Shown piece after piece: positions 28,229 through 36,904 of a stretch of DNA of 64,000 nt. The DNA is from JACCVL01 sp963704295. Lineage in GTDB: Bacteria; Actinomycetota; Actinomycetes; Propionibacteriales; Nocardioidaceae. Made by a program: the position numbers and the translations under genes. The stretch spans positions 620,001 to 684,000 of the forward strand of contig OY969884.1 of the NCBI GenBank assembly GCA_963704295.1, read 5' to 3'. Numbering within the stretch: the first letter of the stretch is position 1; every line of letters starts with the position of its first letter. Below the pieces are notes generated by a model, which had not been told where the DNA came from, made no database searches, and saw nothing but the letters and a program-made list of their open reading frames with translations.

Positions 28229-28301
28229 CTCCCGCGACTGGACTCGAACCAGTAACCTGCCGGTTAACAGCCGGCTGCTCTGCCAATTGAGCTACGCGGG
28301 A
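28229..28301 (-). tRNA. tRNA-Asn (GUU)
   Basis: A complete cloverleaf: acceptor TCCCGCG/CGCGGGA, D arm GCTC/GAGC, anticodon stem GCCGG/CCGGC with loop CTGTTAA (anticodon GTT), T arm ACTGG-TTCGAGT-CCAGT, discriminator G. CCA is not encoded. It sits upstream of the sigma/dnaG group on the same strand. Confidence 0.95.
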
Positions 28302-28338
28302 TCGCCGAGCAGCGCTCGGGCGTCAGTACCCTAGCAAC

Positions 28339-28854
28339 TCAGGAGCCCAGCTCCGCCCGGGCGTCTGCCAGCCCGATGTCGATCGCAGCGCGCACCTGCG
28401 GGTCGTCCGGCTGCAACCCCTCGTCGAGCCAGAACGACCACTCCACGGGGCCGCCGACCGGCGACCGGCGGGCGATCACCTTGACCCCGCGGCTGCCCGG
28501 AACCGGGACATGGCGGGTGAGCAACATGGTCGCGGTGACCCGCTCGCGGACCAGGTCGAGCAGCCGACGCGGCTGCACCAGAACCAGGTCGTGGACCGGC
28601 TCGGGCTCGCCGAAGTCGGCGACCTCGACCACCTTGAGCCGCTCGGTCTCGTCGTCGAAGCGGGCCCGGTCGATGCGCTCCCAGCCCACCCGGCGCCAGC
28701 CGGCACCGTCGGGCAGGTGCAGGGCCCGGTCGGTCCCGACAAACCACCGGCCGGACTCGTCGGCCGCCCCGGCGAGCACCCGCTCGCCAGGCTCCAGCTG
28801 CAGGGACCGGCGCACGTCCGCGGGCACGGAGGGTCTCCGGCCCGGTCTGCGCAT
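28339..28854 (-). CDS. Conserved hypothetical protein, 171 residues
   Basis: A soluble protein with an arginine-rich start (MRRPGRRPSVPADVRRSLQL) and a beta-rich middle (GRWFVGTDRALHLPDGAGWR, RVGWERIDRARFDDETERLK) that recalls PH-like/bPH folds found in several actinobacterial hypotheticals. No enzymatic motif is seen. ATG 28854 follows CACAAT by 6 nt, a possible leaderless start. It lies 14 nt after the sigma-factor stop. Confidence 0.7.
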   Translation of the reverse strand: MRRPGRRPSVPADVRRSLQLEPGERVLAGAADESGRWFVGTDRALHLPDGAGWRRVGWERIDRARFDDETERLKVVEVADFGEPEPVHDLVLVQPRRLLDLVRERVTATMLLTRHVPVPGSRGVKVIARRSPVGGPVEWSFWLDEGLQPDDPQVRAAIDIGLADARAELGS

Positions 28855-28868
28855 TCCCCCATTGTGCG

Positions 28869-29786
28869 TCAGGGGTCGACCCAGTCCCGCAACGCGTACA
28901 GCTGTGCCTGCTCCCGCAGCATCGCCCGCCCTTCGTCCTCGAGCCGGCGGACGGTGTCGCGGCTGATGCCGTGGGCCGCGGCTACGGCCTGCACGCCTCG
29001 CGGTTGCCCGTCGGACCACCCCACCCGCTGCCGGAGCACCGACCGGTGCCGGTCCGGCAACCGGTCCAGCGCCGCGTCCAGCCGGTCGCGCAGCTGACCG
29101 CGCTGCACCCGACGGACGGCGGCGTCCACCGGATCGGGTGGTGCCAGCCCGGGCTCCGCGAGCCCGACCGGCCGGCCGGCCTCGCTGAGCGCCTGGAGCG
29201 ACTCCGCCGGCGGCACCCAGCGCAGCAGCACGCCGGCCCGGTCCTTGTCGATCCCGCACGCCGCGGCCACCGCGGCGACCGTCGGCTCCCGGCCGCACCG
29301 CTCGGCGAGGGCATCGCGGGCACGGACGCAGGCCGCGAGTTCGTCGTTGACGTGCTTGGGTACCCGCACGCTTCGGGACTGCTCGGCGACCGCCCGCCCG
29401 ATCGCCTGCCGGATCCACCAGGTGGCGTACGTGGAGAACGCGATCCCCCGGCGGTGGTCGAACTTCTCCACCGCACGGATCAGCCCGAAGGCACCCTCCT
29501 GGACGAGGTCCGGAAGCCCTTGCCCGCCGGGTCGGAACCGGCGGGCGATCGAGACGACCAACCGCAAGTTGGAGGTGACGAGCAGCTCCTTGGCCCGGGC
29601 CCCGTCCGCCGCCGCCTCGGCCAAGGCCGCGGCATCGTCGGGTGCGGGCGGCGGATCCGCTCCGAGCCGGACCCGGGCCTGCTCCCCAATCTCGAGCCGG
29701 CGCGCGGCGGCCACCACCTCCTCGCGGCTGAGCAGCGGGATCCGTCCGATCTCGTCCAGGTAGCGCCGCCAGGCGTCGCCGGTCAC
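28869..29786 (-). CDS. RNA polymerase sigma factor, sigma-70 family (group 2/3-like)
   Basis: A 305-residue sigma factor with regions 1.2 (WRRYLDEIGRIPLLSREEVV), 2 (LVVSIARRFRPGGQGLPDLV, FSTYATWWIRQAIGRAVAEQ), 3 and 4 (LDRLPDRHRSVLRQRVGW, ISRDTVRRLEDEGRAMLREQ). It lacks the long N-terminal extension of the housekeeping factor, so it is probably an alternative factor. In region 4 the usual glycine-rich spacer is rearranged (VGWSDGQPRGVQAVAAAHG). GTG 29786 has GAGGAGG 7 nt upstream. It is 128 nt downstream of dnaG. Confidence 0.87.
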   Translation of the reverse strand: MTGDAWRRYLDEIGRIPLLSREEVVAAARRLEIGEQARVRLGADPPPAPDDAAALAEAAADGARAKELLVTSNLRLVVSIARRFRPGGQGLPDLVQEGAFGLIRAVEKFDHRRGIAFSTYATWWIRQAIGRAVAEQSRSVRVPKHVNDELAACVRARDALAERCGREPTVAAVAAACGIDKDRAGVLLRWVPPAESLQALSEAGRPVGLAEPGLAPPDPVDAAVRRVQRGQLRDRLDAALDRLPDRHRSVLRQRVGWSDGQPRGVQAVAAAHGISRDTVRRLEDEGRAMLREQAQLYALRDWVDP

Positions 29787-29914
29787 GTGCCCACCTCCTC
29801 GGTCCCGCCAGGGGAACCGAGTCTCGGTCGGGATGCCGCAGCTTGTCCCCGACCGGTCGGCCGGGTGTGGACGCGGTGCGACGACCCGACCGCCTGGGGA
29901 CGGGACGCAGGTCG

Positions 29915-31897
29915 TCAGCCGATGCTGCCGATGGCCCGCTCGCGCAGCTGCCGGCGGTGCTGCTCGAGTGCTACCAGCTCGCCGAACATCTTGTTGTAGG
30001 CGGCGGCCTGCTCGACCGGGTTGGTGCGCTGCAGCCTCGACTTGACCGTCTCGATCCGGCGAGCGGCGGTCAGCTCCTGCAGATGGGCGAGCAGCGCCGC
30101 GACCAGCCGGGCGTCCGGCTCACCGGTGCTGTGCAGCGGCTCGACGGCGAGCCGGGCGACGACGCGGGACGCCGGCTCGCCGGCGCGGTCGCGGACGCCT
30201 TCCAGCCAGTCCGGCTCGGACCTCGCGGGCAGCGGAAGGCCCGCCACGCCCTCCCACACCGCGCGCAGCCAAGGATGTTGGAAGTCGTCCGCGTCCACGC
30301 CGGGCGGGTCCGGCACGAGGTGCGGGAACTGGAGCACCGCCTGCAGGACCTCCCGCTCCGCGGCGAACCGCGGCTCACCCGGCGACGGGACGTCCGGCGC
30401 CGGAGCCACCTCGGCCTCCGCCCCCTCGGCCGACACCGCCCCGGCCGACAGCTCGGGGCCGGACCCGATCGCCGCGTCCGAGCCGACCGAGGGCTCGGGT
30501 GTCGCCCCGACCGTCGGCGCGCGGGCGTCTCGGCCACGACCGCCCCCCGCGCGCACCGGCCCGCGACGCGCCGCTGCGCGCACCACACCGCGCACCTCGT
30601 CCGGGTCCAGGCCCACCATCCCCGCCAGCTCGCGGGCGAACGCGTCGACCTTGGACCGGTCCCGCACGCTCGCCACCAGCACCGCCGCCTCACGTACGGC
30701 GTCCACCCGTCCGTCCGCGCGGTCCAGGTCGTAGCGCTCCACGACGTTGCGCAGCACGAACCGGTACAGCGGCACCCGCCGGGCCACCAGCTCGCGAACG
30801 GCGGCGTCACCACCGGTGAGCCGCAGGTCGCACGGATCGAGACCCCCCGGCTCGACCGCGACGTAGGTCTGAGCGACGAACTGCTGGTCTCCCGCGAAGG
30901 CCTTCAACGCCGCCCGCTGACCGGCCTCGTCACCGTCGAAGGTGAAGATCACCTCGCCGCGGAACTCGTCGTGGTCGAGCAACAGTCGCCGCAGGATCCG
31001 CGCATGGTCCTCGCCGAAGGCAGTGCCGCAGGTCGCGACCGCCGTGGGCACCCCGGCCAGGTGACAAGCCATCACGTCGGTGTAGCCCTCCACCACGACC
31101 GCCTGCTGCGCGCGGGCGATCTCCCGGCGGGCCAGGTCCACCCCGTAGAGCAGGTGGCTCTTCTTGTACAGCGGGGTCTCGGGGGTGTTGAGGTACTTCG
31201 CCTCGATCCGGTCGTCGTCGTACAACCGGCGCGCACCGAAGCCCACAACCTCCCCGGACAGCTCCCGGATCGGCCACAGCAGCCGCCCCCGGAACCGGTC
31301 GTAGGCGCCCCGCTCACTCCTGCCGGCGAGGCCGGCCGCCAGCATGTCGTCGTCTTGGACCTCGCGGGTGCGCAGGTGACGCAGCAGCGCCTCGCCCGAC
31401 CGGGGCGCGTAGCCGACGCCGAAGCGGTCCGCCGCCTCGCGGTCGAACCCGCGCTCGGCGAGGAAGGCCCGCGCGGGGCGCGCCTCGTCGGACTCGGCGA
31501 GCTGGCCGGCGTAGAACCCTTGTGCCATCCGGTTCGCCTCGATCAGCCGCTGCCGCTGCCCCCGGTCCCCGCCGGCACTTCGCGCGCCGCCCTCGGTGTA
31601 GCGCAGCTCGACCCCGAACCGGCCGGCAAGCTTCTCCACCGCCTCGACGAAGCTGAGGCCCTCGATCTGCTGGACGAACGTGAACACGTCCCCGCCCTGA
31701 CCACAGCCGAAGCAGTGGAAGTACTGCCGCGCCGGGGTCACGGTGAAAGACGGCGTCTTCTCGTCGTGGAAGGGGCACAGCCCCTTCTGCGAACCTCCGC
31801 CGGCGCCGCGGAGCGTCACGTAGGCGGAGACCACGTCGTCGATGGCGGCGCGCTCGCGGACAGCCGCGATGTCCTCGTCACGGATGCGCCCGGCCAC
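29915..31897 (-). CDS. dnaG: DNA primase
   Basis: A 660-residue primase that makes RNA primers at the replication fork. The CHC2 zinc finger (LCPFHDEKTPSF ... FHCFGCGQGGD, residues ~35-65), the DnaG core, and the Toprim motifs VVVEGYTDVMA and FTFDGDEAG are intact. An Ala/Pro/Glu-rich linker (about 455-520) leads to the C-terminal helicase-binding domain. GTG 31897 is chosen because TAGACT (31910-31905) lies 7 nt upstream and this places the zinc finger at its usual distance. dgt lies upstream, as in many actinobacteria. Confidence 0.95.
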   Translation of the reverse strand: MAGRIRDEDIAAVRERAAIDDVVSAYVTLRGAGGGSQKGLCPFHDEKTPSFTVTPARQYFHCFGCGQGGDVFTFVQQIEGLSFVEAVEKLAGRFGVELRYTEGGARSAGGDRGQRQRLIEANRMAQGFYAGQLAESDEARPARAFLAERGFDREAADRFGVGYAPRSGEALLRHLRTREVQDDDMLAAGLAGRSERGAYDRFRGRLLWPIRELSGEVVGFGARRLYDDDRIEAKYLNTPETPLYKKSHLLYGVDLARREIARAQQAVVVEGYTDVMACHLAGVPTAVATCGTAFGEDHARILRRLLLDHDEFRGEVIFTFDGDEAGQRAALKAFAGDQQFVAQTYVAVEPGGLDPCDLRLTGGDAAVRELVARRVPLYRFVLRNVVERYDLDRADGRVDAVREAAVLVASVRDRSKVDAFARELAGMVGLDPDEVRGVVRAAARRGPVRAGGGRGRDARAPTVGATPEPSVGSDAAIGSGPELSAGAVSAEGAEAEVAPAPDVPSPGEPRFAAEREVLQAVLQFPHLVPDPPGVDADDFQHPWLRAVWEGVAGLPLPARSEPDWLEGVRDRAGEPASRVVARLAVEPLHSTGEPDARLVAALLAHLQELTAARRIETVKSRLQRTNPVEQAAAYNKMFGELVALEQHRRQLRERAIGSIG

Positions 31898-31972
31898 GCC
31901 CGGGAGTCTAGGTCGTGCCGGCGCCACGGCCGACCCGGCGGCCGGCCGGTTGTGTGCGCCTGCCGGGACCGG

Positions 31973-33217
31973 TCAGACGTCGCGGAGCGGCACGTCGGTG
32001 TCGGCGAGACGTGACGGGTCCAGCCGGCGCCGGGAGCGGATCAGCTCCTGCATGTCGTCAACGGTGTCCCACACGTTCACGTGCATGCCCGCGTCCAGCC
32101 GGCCGTCGACGCACCAGAAGGCCATGAACTCACGACCGTCCACGTCACCGCGGAGCACCAGCTCGGCAGCCGCGAGGTCGGACACGTGACCGACGTACTC
32201 CATGCCGATATCGAACTGGTCGGTCCAGAAGAACGGGAGCGCGTCATGGACGACCTCCCGGCCGGCGAGGGCCCGGCCGGCCGTGATCCCACCGTCGTGG
32301 GCGTTCGCCCAGTGCTCCACCCGCACCCGCCTGTCGCCCAGTGGGGCACATGGCCAGGCGGCGATGTCCCCGGCGGCGAAGACGTCGGCGTGCGACGTCC
32401 GGAGCGCACCGTCGACGACGACTCCGCCCGTGGCGGCGTCGATGGTGAGGCCGGCCGAGGCTGCCAGGGAGGTGTCCGGGGTGACCCCGATACCGACCAC
32501 GACGAGGTCGGCGGGCAGCACCTGCCCGTCGTCGGTCACGACTGCCTCCACCCGACCCGCCCCCCGCAGCTCGCTGATCCCCGGCCCGATCCGCAGGTCC
32601 ACGCCGTGGTCGCGATGGGCGGCAGCGAAGACCGACGACAGCCGCTCGCCGAGCGCCCCCACCAGCGGCGGCTGCGGGGACACGACGGTGACCTTCGCGC
32701 CGTGCGACCGCGCGGCGGCGGCGACCTCGAGGCCGATCCAGCCGGCACCGACCACCACGACGCTCGGCTGCCGCGCGAACGCGTCCCGCAGGTGGACGCA
32801 GTCCTCCAGCCGGCGCAGGGTGAGCACACCCTCCAGGCCGGCTCCCGGCACGGGCAGCGTCCGCACTCGAGACCCGGTGGCGAGCAGCAACCGCCCGAAA
32901 CCGACCGACTCGCCGTCGACCGTCGTCACCGCGCGAGCGGTCAGGTCGACCGCCGCGGCCTCGGCCCCCAGCCGTACGTCGACGTCGTGCGAGCTGCACC
33001 ACTCCTGCTCCAGCAGCGTCGTGGAGTCCGGGCTGTCCTCGCCCTTGAGCACGCCCTTGGACAGCGGTGGGCGGTCGTACGGCAGCAGCGGTTCGGCGGC
33101 CAGCAGCGTCAGCCGCCCGTCGTAGCCGGCCTCGCCTCGCAGCGTCTGGACCGCCTTGGCCCCGGCGAGCCCGCCCCCCACCACGACGATTCCGTCCGAT
33201 CCGTGCTGCTGCGGCAT
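31973..33217 (-). CDS. FAD/NAD(P)-dependent ferredoxin reductase-like oxidoreductase
   Basis: A 414-residue flavoprotein with two nucleotide motifs: VVVGGGLAGAKAVQTLRGEA (FAD) and VVVVGAGWIGLEVAAAARSH (NAD). PYDRPPLSKGVL and DVFAAGDIAAW are typical of ferredoxin/rubredoxin/putidaredoxin reductases, followed by a C-terminal reductase domain. It passes electrons from NAD(P)H to an iron-sulfur partner that is not encoded nearby. TAGGCT (33230-33225) is 7 nt before ATG 33217. It lies between dnaG and dgt. Confidence 0.88.
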   Translation of the reverse strand: MPQQHGSDGIVVVGGGLAGAKAVQTLRGEAGYDGRLTLLAAEPLLPYDRPPLSKGVLKGEDSPDSTTLLEQEWCSSHDVDVRLGAEAAAVDLTARAVTTVDGESVGFGRLLLATGSRVRTLPVPGAGLEGVLTLRRLEDCVHLRDAFARQPSVVVVGAGWIGLEVAAAARSHGAKVTVVSPQPPLVGALGERLSSVFAAAHRDHGVDLRIGPGISELRGAGRVEAVVTDDGQVLPADLVVVGIGVTPDTSLAASAGLTIDAATGGVVVDGALRTSHADVFAAGDIAAWPCAPLGDRRVRVEHWANAHDGGITAGRALAGREVVHDALPFFWTDQFDIGMEYVGHVSDLAAAELVLRGDVDGREFMAFWCVDGRLDAGMHVNVWDTVDDMQELIRSRRRLDPSRLADTDVPLRDV

Positions 33218-33227
33218 GTGACCGAGC

Positions 33228-34487
33228 CTAGGTCACCCGGGCATGCCAAGTGGTCGCCGAGGCGTCGGTCAGGCTGGCGACCTGGTCGACGACCACCCGG
33301 CAGCGACCGGCGTCGTCCGGCGCCGCCCGCCAGTCCGCGGCGAAGGCCGGTTCCAGCGCTTCCGGCGACCTGGTGAGCAGGGCGTCGAGCAGCTCGGCCA
33401 GCACCTGCCGCTGCCGGTCGAGCAGCGCCAGCCGCGCGTCCGCCCGCATCACGTAGTGGGCCGCGATCCCCTTCAGCACCGCGATCTCCTCCCGGATCTC
33501 GTCCGGGACCACGAGGTCGGCGCGGTGCCGGGTGAGCAAGCCCGCCCCGAACGCGGTGTGTGTCGCCTGCTGCGCCGCCTCACTGAACCGTCCGATCAGG
33601 CCCGAGGTCAGGCCCTTCAGCCCGGCCAGGGCGCTGCGGCTGCCGTCGAAGCCCGCCGAGGGCCAGATCGGCAGCGCCCGCAGCCGGTCGAGGGCGAGGC
33701 CCAGGGACTCGTCGTCCCGGTCGGGGAGGTACCAGTCGCGGACCACGTCGAAGACCTGCCGGCGCTCCTCGGCGGACTCCAGGCTGGCCAGGTCGACCGG
33801 GCCGCCGACGATCCCGTCCTCGACGTCGTGCACGCAGTAGGCCACGTCGTCGGCGAGATCCATCACCTGTGCCTCGATGCACCGGCGCGCCCCGTCCACG
33901 CCCTGCCGGACCCAGCCGAAGACCGGCTCGTCGTCGGCATAGACCCCGAACTTCGCCGTCGGCCGCACAGCACTGTCGCCGGCCTCGTCACGACGCCACG
34001 GATACTTGATGCAGGCGTCCAACGTGGCCCGGGTCAGGTTGAGGCCCACGCTCCGGCCGGACGCGTCCACGGTCTTCGCCTCGAGTCGGGTCAGGATCCG
34101 CAGCGTCTGCGCGTTGCCCTCGAACCCGCCGAAGGCGGCCGACGCCTGGTCCAGCACCTGCTCACCGTTGTGCCCGTACGGCGGGTGGCCGAGGTCGTGG
34201 GCGAGGGCCGCCGTCTCGACCAGATCGGGGTCGCAGCCGACCGCCTTGCCGAGCTCGCGGGCCACCTGCCCCACCTCGAGCGAATGGGTGAGCCGGTTGC
34301 GGACGAAGTCGTCGGTCCCCGGTCCGACCACCTGAGTCTTGGCCGCCAGCCGGCGCAGCGAGGCAGCGTGCAGCACCCGCGCCCGGTCCCGCTCGAACGC
34401 GGTGCGACCGCTACGTTTCGGCGGCTCGTCGACGATCCGCCGGACCGCGTCGTGCGGATACCCAGGAAGCGGGAGCTCAAGATCCAT
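33228..34487 (-). CDS. dgt: dGTP triphosphohydrolase-like protein
   Basis: A 419-residue HD-domain dNTPase that splits dGTP to deoxyguanosine and triphosphate. The HD metal motif is RNRLTHSLEVGQVARELGKA with LAHDLGHPPYGHNGE and MDLADDVAYCVHDVEDG. Its length fits the dgt-2-like family. It starts 6 nt after the stop of the upstream lipoprotein gene and precedes the reductase and dnaG, suggesting a shared transcript. Confidence 0.92.
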   Translation of the reverse strand: MDLELPLPGYPHDAVRRIVDEPPKRSGRTAFERDRARVLHAASLRRLAAKTQVVGPGTDDFVRNRLTHSLEVGQVARELGKAVGCDPDLVETAALAHDLGHPPYGHNGEQVLDQASAAFGGFEGNAQTLRILTRLEAKTVDASGRSVGLNLTRATLDACIKYPWRRDEAGDSAVRPTAKFGVYADDEPVFGWVRQGVDGARRCIEAQVMDLADDVAYCVHDVEDGIVGGPVDLASLESAEERRQVFDVVRDWYLPDRDDESLGLALDRLRALPIWPSAGFDGSRSALAGLKGLTSGLIGRFSEAAQQATHTAFGAGLLTRHRADLVVPDEIREEIAVLKGIAAHYVMRADARLALLDRQRQVLAELLDALLTRSPEALEPAFAADWRAAPDDAGRCRVVVDQVASLTDASATTWHARVT

Positions 34488-34493
34488 CGACCG

Positions 34494-35039
34494 TCAGCCG
34501 ATCGGGCTAGCGGCCGACGTCCAGAGGATCTGGACCTCCGTGTCACCCCCGCACAGCGCGGAGATGTCGGTCACCACCCACCGGCCGCTGATGCTCGGAC
34601 CGGTCCAGTTGGCTCCGATTCCGCCCTCCACGTCGTCGGTGCCCACGATGCCGAACGGCGGGTCGGAGTAGCGCTGCCTCATCTGCCGCAGGGCCCGGCG
34701 GAACGGCAGGTCGGTGACCCCGGTGAGCAGGATGCCGTTGTCGCCGCGGACGTCCACGTCGTGCACGATCGTGTCGTCGGGGTAGGACAGGTTGGCCAGC
34801 TCCGGGGGCACCCGCTTCGAGCGAACGTCGGCGTAGCAGCCGGTCGGGGTCGGGCCGTCGGTGGGCAGGGTCGTGGACGCCGGACCGGTCGGCCGGGTCG
34901 TGCTCGCTGCGGGGGTGCTGGCGCTGCCCGGCCCTCCGCCCGCCTCGGCGGGCGGCGAGCCGTCGCCGGTGCACGCACCGACTCCCAGGCACGCCACCAG
35001 GACCACCGGCAACACCGCAGCCGGCCGCTCGCGTGTCAT
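34494..35039 (-). CDS. Lipoprotein of unknown function
   Basis: A 181-residue lipoprotein. The signal MTRERPAAVLPVVLVACLGV ends in the lipobox GVGAC. A Thr/Pro/Ala linker runs to about residue 65, followed by a ~110-residue domain with two cysteines (TGCYAD, SALCGG). I do not recognise the family. TAGGGT (35052-35047) lies 7 nt before ATG 35039, a leaderless-type promoter. The gene is tightly linked to dgt. Confidence 0.72.
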   Translation of the reverse strand: MTRERPAAVLPVVLVACLGVGACTGDGSPPAEAGGGPGSASTPAASTTRPTGPASTTLPTDGPTPTGCYADVRSKRVPPELANLSYPDDTIVHDVDVRGDNGILLTGVTDLPFRRALRQMRQRYSDPPFGIVGTDDVEGGIGANWTGPSISGRWVVTDISALCGGDTEVQILWTSAASPIG

Positions 35040-35087
35040 GCGGCCAACCCTACGGTCGCGACGCTCGGGCCAGCGGACGGCCGCTGG

Positions 35088-36221
35088 TCACCCGCCGGAG
35101 GTGGCGAGCTCCGCGGTCGCGTCCAGGTCGGCGTACCGGTCGCTGGCCAGCCAGCGGTCCGGGAGGGCGACCGCCTTCGGGCTGCCCTGACGCCCGCGCG
35201 GGGTGCCCAGCTCCGCTACCGGGTAGGGCTCGGCCGGATCGAGATCCGCGAGCAGATCGTCCAACGCCGCCAGACTGGACACCAAGCCCAGGTGCTGCCT
35301 GACGTGCCGGCCGGCGCTGAAGCCCTTGAGGTACCAGGCGACGTGCTTGCGGAACTCGGTGCACCCCTTCTCCTCCCCCATCTGCTCGCTCAGCAGCTCG
35401 GCGTGCCGGCGCATGACCGTGGTCACCTCGCCGAGCGTCGGCAGCGCCTGCACCCGCTCGCCGGTGAAGGCCGCGGCCAGGTCGCGGAAGAGCCAGGGAC
35501 GGCCCAGGCAGCCGCGTCCGACCACCACCCCGGCACACCCGGTGCGTTGCACCATGTCGACCGCGTCCGCCGCCTCCCAGATGTCGCCGTTGCCGAGCAC
35601 TGGGATGTCCACGTGCCGGACCAGCCGGGCGATGGCGCCCGGGTCGGCGGTTCCGGAGTAGTGCTGCTGGGCGGTGCGGGCGTGCAGCGCGATCGCCGCG
35701 CACCCGCTCTGCTGCGCGATCCGCCCCGCGTCGAGGTAGGTGAGGTGGTCACTGTCGATCCCGAGCCTGGTCTTCATCGTGACCGGGACGCCGTACGGCG
35801 CGGCCGCTGCCACGGCCGCGGCCAGGATGTCGGCGAGCAGATCGCGCTTCCACGGCAGTGCGGCGCCGCCGCCGCGCCGGGTCACCTTCGGAACCGGGCA
35901 CCCGAAGTTCAGGTCGACGTGGTGCACCCCGTGGTCGCCGCACAGGATCTGGACCGCCTTGCCGACGTAGACCGGGTCAACGCCGTACAACTGCACCGAG
36001 CGCACCGGTTCGTCGGGGTCGAAGTGCAGCATCGCCAGGCTGGTCCGATCGCCCTCCACGATGCCACGGGACGTGATCATCTCGCAGACGTACAGCCCCG
36101 CCCCCTGCTCCCGGCAGAGCCGGCGGAACGCGGCGTTGGTGACGCCGGCCATCGGCGCGAGGACGACCGGCGGGGTGACCTCGAGCGCACCGAGGCGCAG
36201 CGTGCTGGGCAGGGCGGACAT
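35088..36221 (-). CDS. dusB: tRNA-dihydrouridine synthase
   Basis: A 377-residue FMN enzyme that reduces uridines in the tRNA D-loop. Family markers are VVLAPMAGVTNAAFRRLCRE, VDLNFGCPVPKVTRRGGGAA (active-site Cys in FGCP), VTMKTRLGID and GRGCLGRPWLF. The length and C-terminal helical domain fit the DusB group. A -10-like CAGCCT lies 14 nt upstream of ATG 36221. It is on the same strand as glyS upstream. Confidence 0.93.
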   Translation of the reverse strand: MSALPSTLRLGALEVTPPVVLAPMAGVTNAAFRRLCREQGAGLYVCEMITSRGIVEGDRTSLAMLHFDPDEPVRSVQLYGVDPVYVGKAVQILCGDHGVHHVDLNFGCPVPKVTRRGGGAALPWKRDLLADILAAAVAAAAPYGVPVTMKTRLGIDSDHLTYLDAGRIAQQSGCAAIALHARTAQQHYSGTADPGAIARLVRHVDIPVLGNGDIWEAADAVDMVQRTGCAGVVVGRGCLGRPWLFRDLAAAFTGERVQALPTLGEVTTVMRRHAELLSEQMGEEKGCTEFRKHVAWYLKGFSAGRHVRQHLGLVSSLAALDDLLADLDPAEPYPVAELGTPRGRQGSPKAVALPDRWLASDRYADLDATAELATSGG

Positions 36222-36263
36222 CTCCCCAGTGTCCCAGGCTGCCGGCGGTCCGGCCGGCCGGCC

Positions 36264-36902
36264 TCAGTCGCCGGTGTCGCCGCCCGCCCAGGGCGGGATC
36301 GACCAGCTGATCGGCTCGACGCCCTCGGTCGCCCGCAGCTGCACCGCCTCGAAGGTCGCTCGCCGCGGCACGAAGAACACCAGGCAGCCGCGCACCAGAT
36401 CCCCGCGACCGAGGCTTCTGGCCTCGTCCGGAGGCGGACAGCGGTCGAACGACCCCTCCACCTCGGCGGCGGGGAAGAACGTGTTGGTGGAGTCGAAGCC
36501 GTACACCGGCAGCGGCGCGCGGCCCAGCCGCCCGCCGCCAAGCACCGTCATCTCGGCCTCGACGTACCAAGGGGTCGCGGACGCCGTGGCCCGGTCCAGC
36601 TGGTAGCCGACGAAGTCGCGGGCAACTCCGCGGCGGATCCGGGTGACGCGCACCTCCACCACGGCCCGGCGCTGCGGGCCGACCACGTACGACACGACCG
36701 CCGACTCGCCGACTCGCACCGTGCTGCCCGGTTCGGTCAACTGCACCCCGTCTGGGACGACCACGTCCAGCGTTCTGGTGCTCGCCGGCCGCTTCGGCTC
36801 CGACTGGTCCTCGGAGCAGCCGGCGCCGGCGAGCATCATCAGGGCCGCCAGGGCGGCCAGGGGCGGGGACGCGATGCGGCGGCTGGCCCCCACGACCGGC
36901 AC
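36264..36902 (-). CDS. Lipoprotein of unknown function coupled to glyS
   Basis: A 212-residue lipoprotein: MPVVGASRRIASPPLAALAA, then a hydrophobic stretch to the lipobox LAGAGC. The mature region has beta-rich segments (TVRVGESAVVSYVVGPQRRA, FEAVQLRATEGVEPISWSIP) resembling DUF4352-like Ig domains, though this is uncertain. GTG 36902 lies 2 nt past the glyS stop (TGA 36907-36905), so its translation is coupled to the synthetase. Confidence 0.75.
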   Translation of the reverse strand: MPVVGASRRIASPPLAALAALMMLAGAGCSEDQSEPKRPASTRTLDVVVPDGVQLTEPGSTVRVGESAVVSYVVGPQRRAVVEVRVTRIRRGVARDFVGYQLDRATASATPWYVEAEMTVLGGGRLGRAPLPVYGFDSTNTFFPAAEVEGSFDRCPPPDEARSLGRGDLVRGCLVFFVPRRATFEAVQLRATEGVEPISWSIPPWAGGDTGD

Positions 36903-36904
36903 CG

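Noticed and set aside
27222..28301. Direct repeats (attL/attR) flanking the EEP gene and tRNA-Asn
   Set aside because: Only 8-9-bp matches (CCGCGACT, CTCGAACCA) to the tRNA end are found near the left edge, in the wrong spacing; these are chance level.
29843..32014. A 723-codon plus-strand frame opposite dnaG
   Set aside because: It is antisense to a certain dnaG gene, with composition typical of shadow frames.
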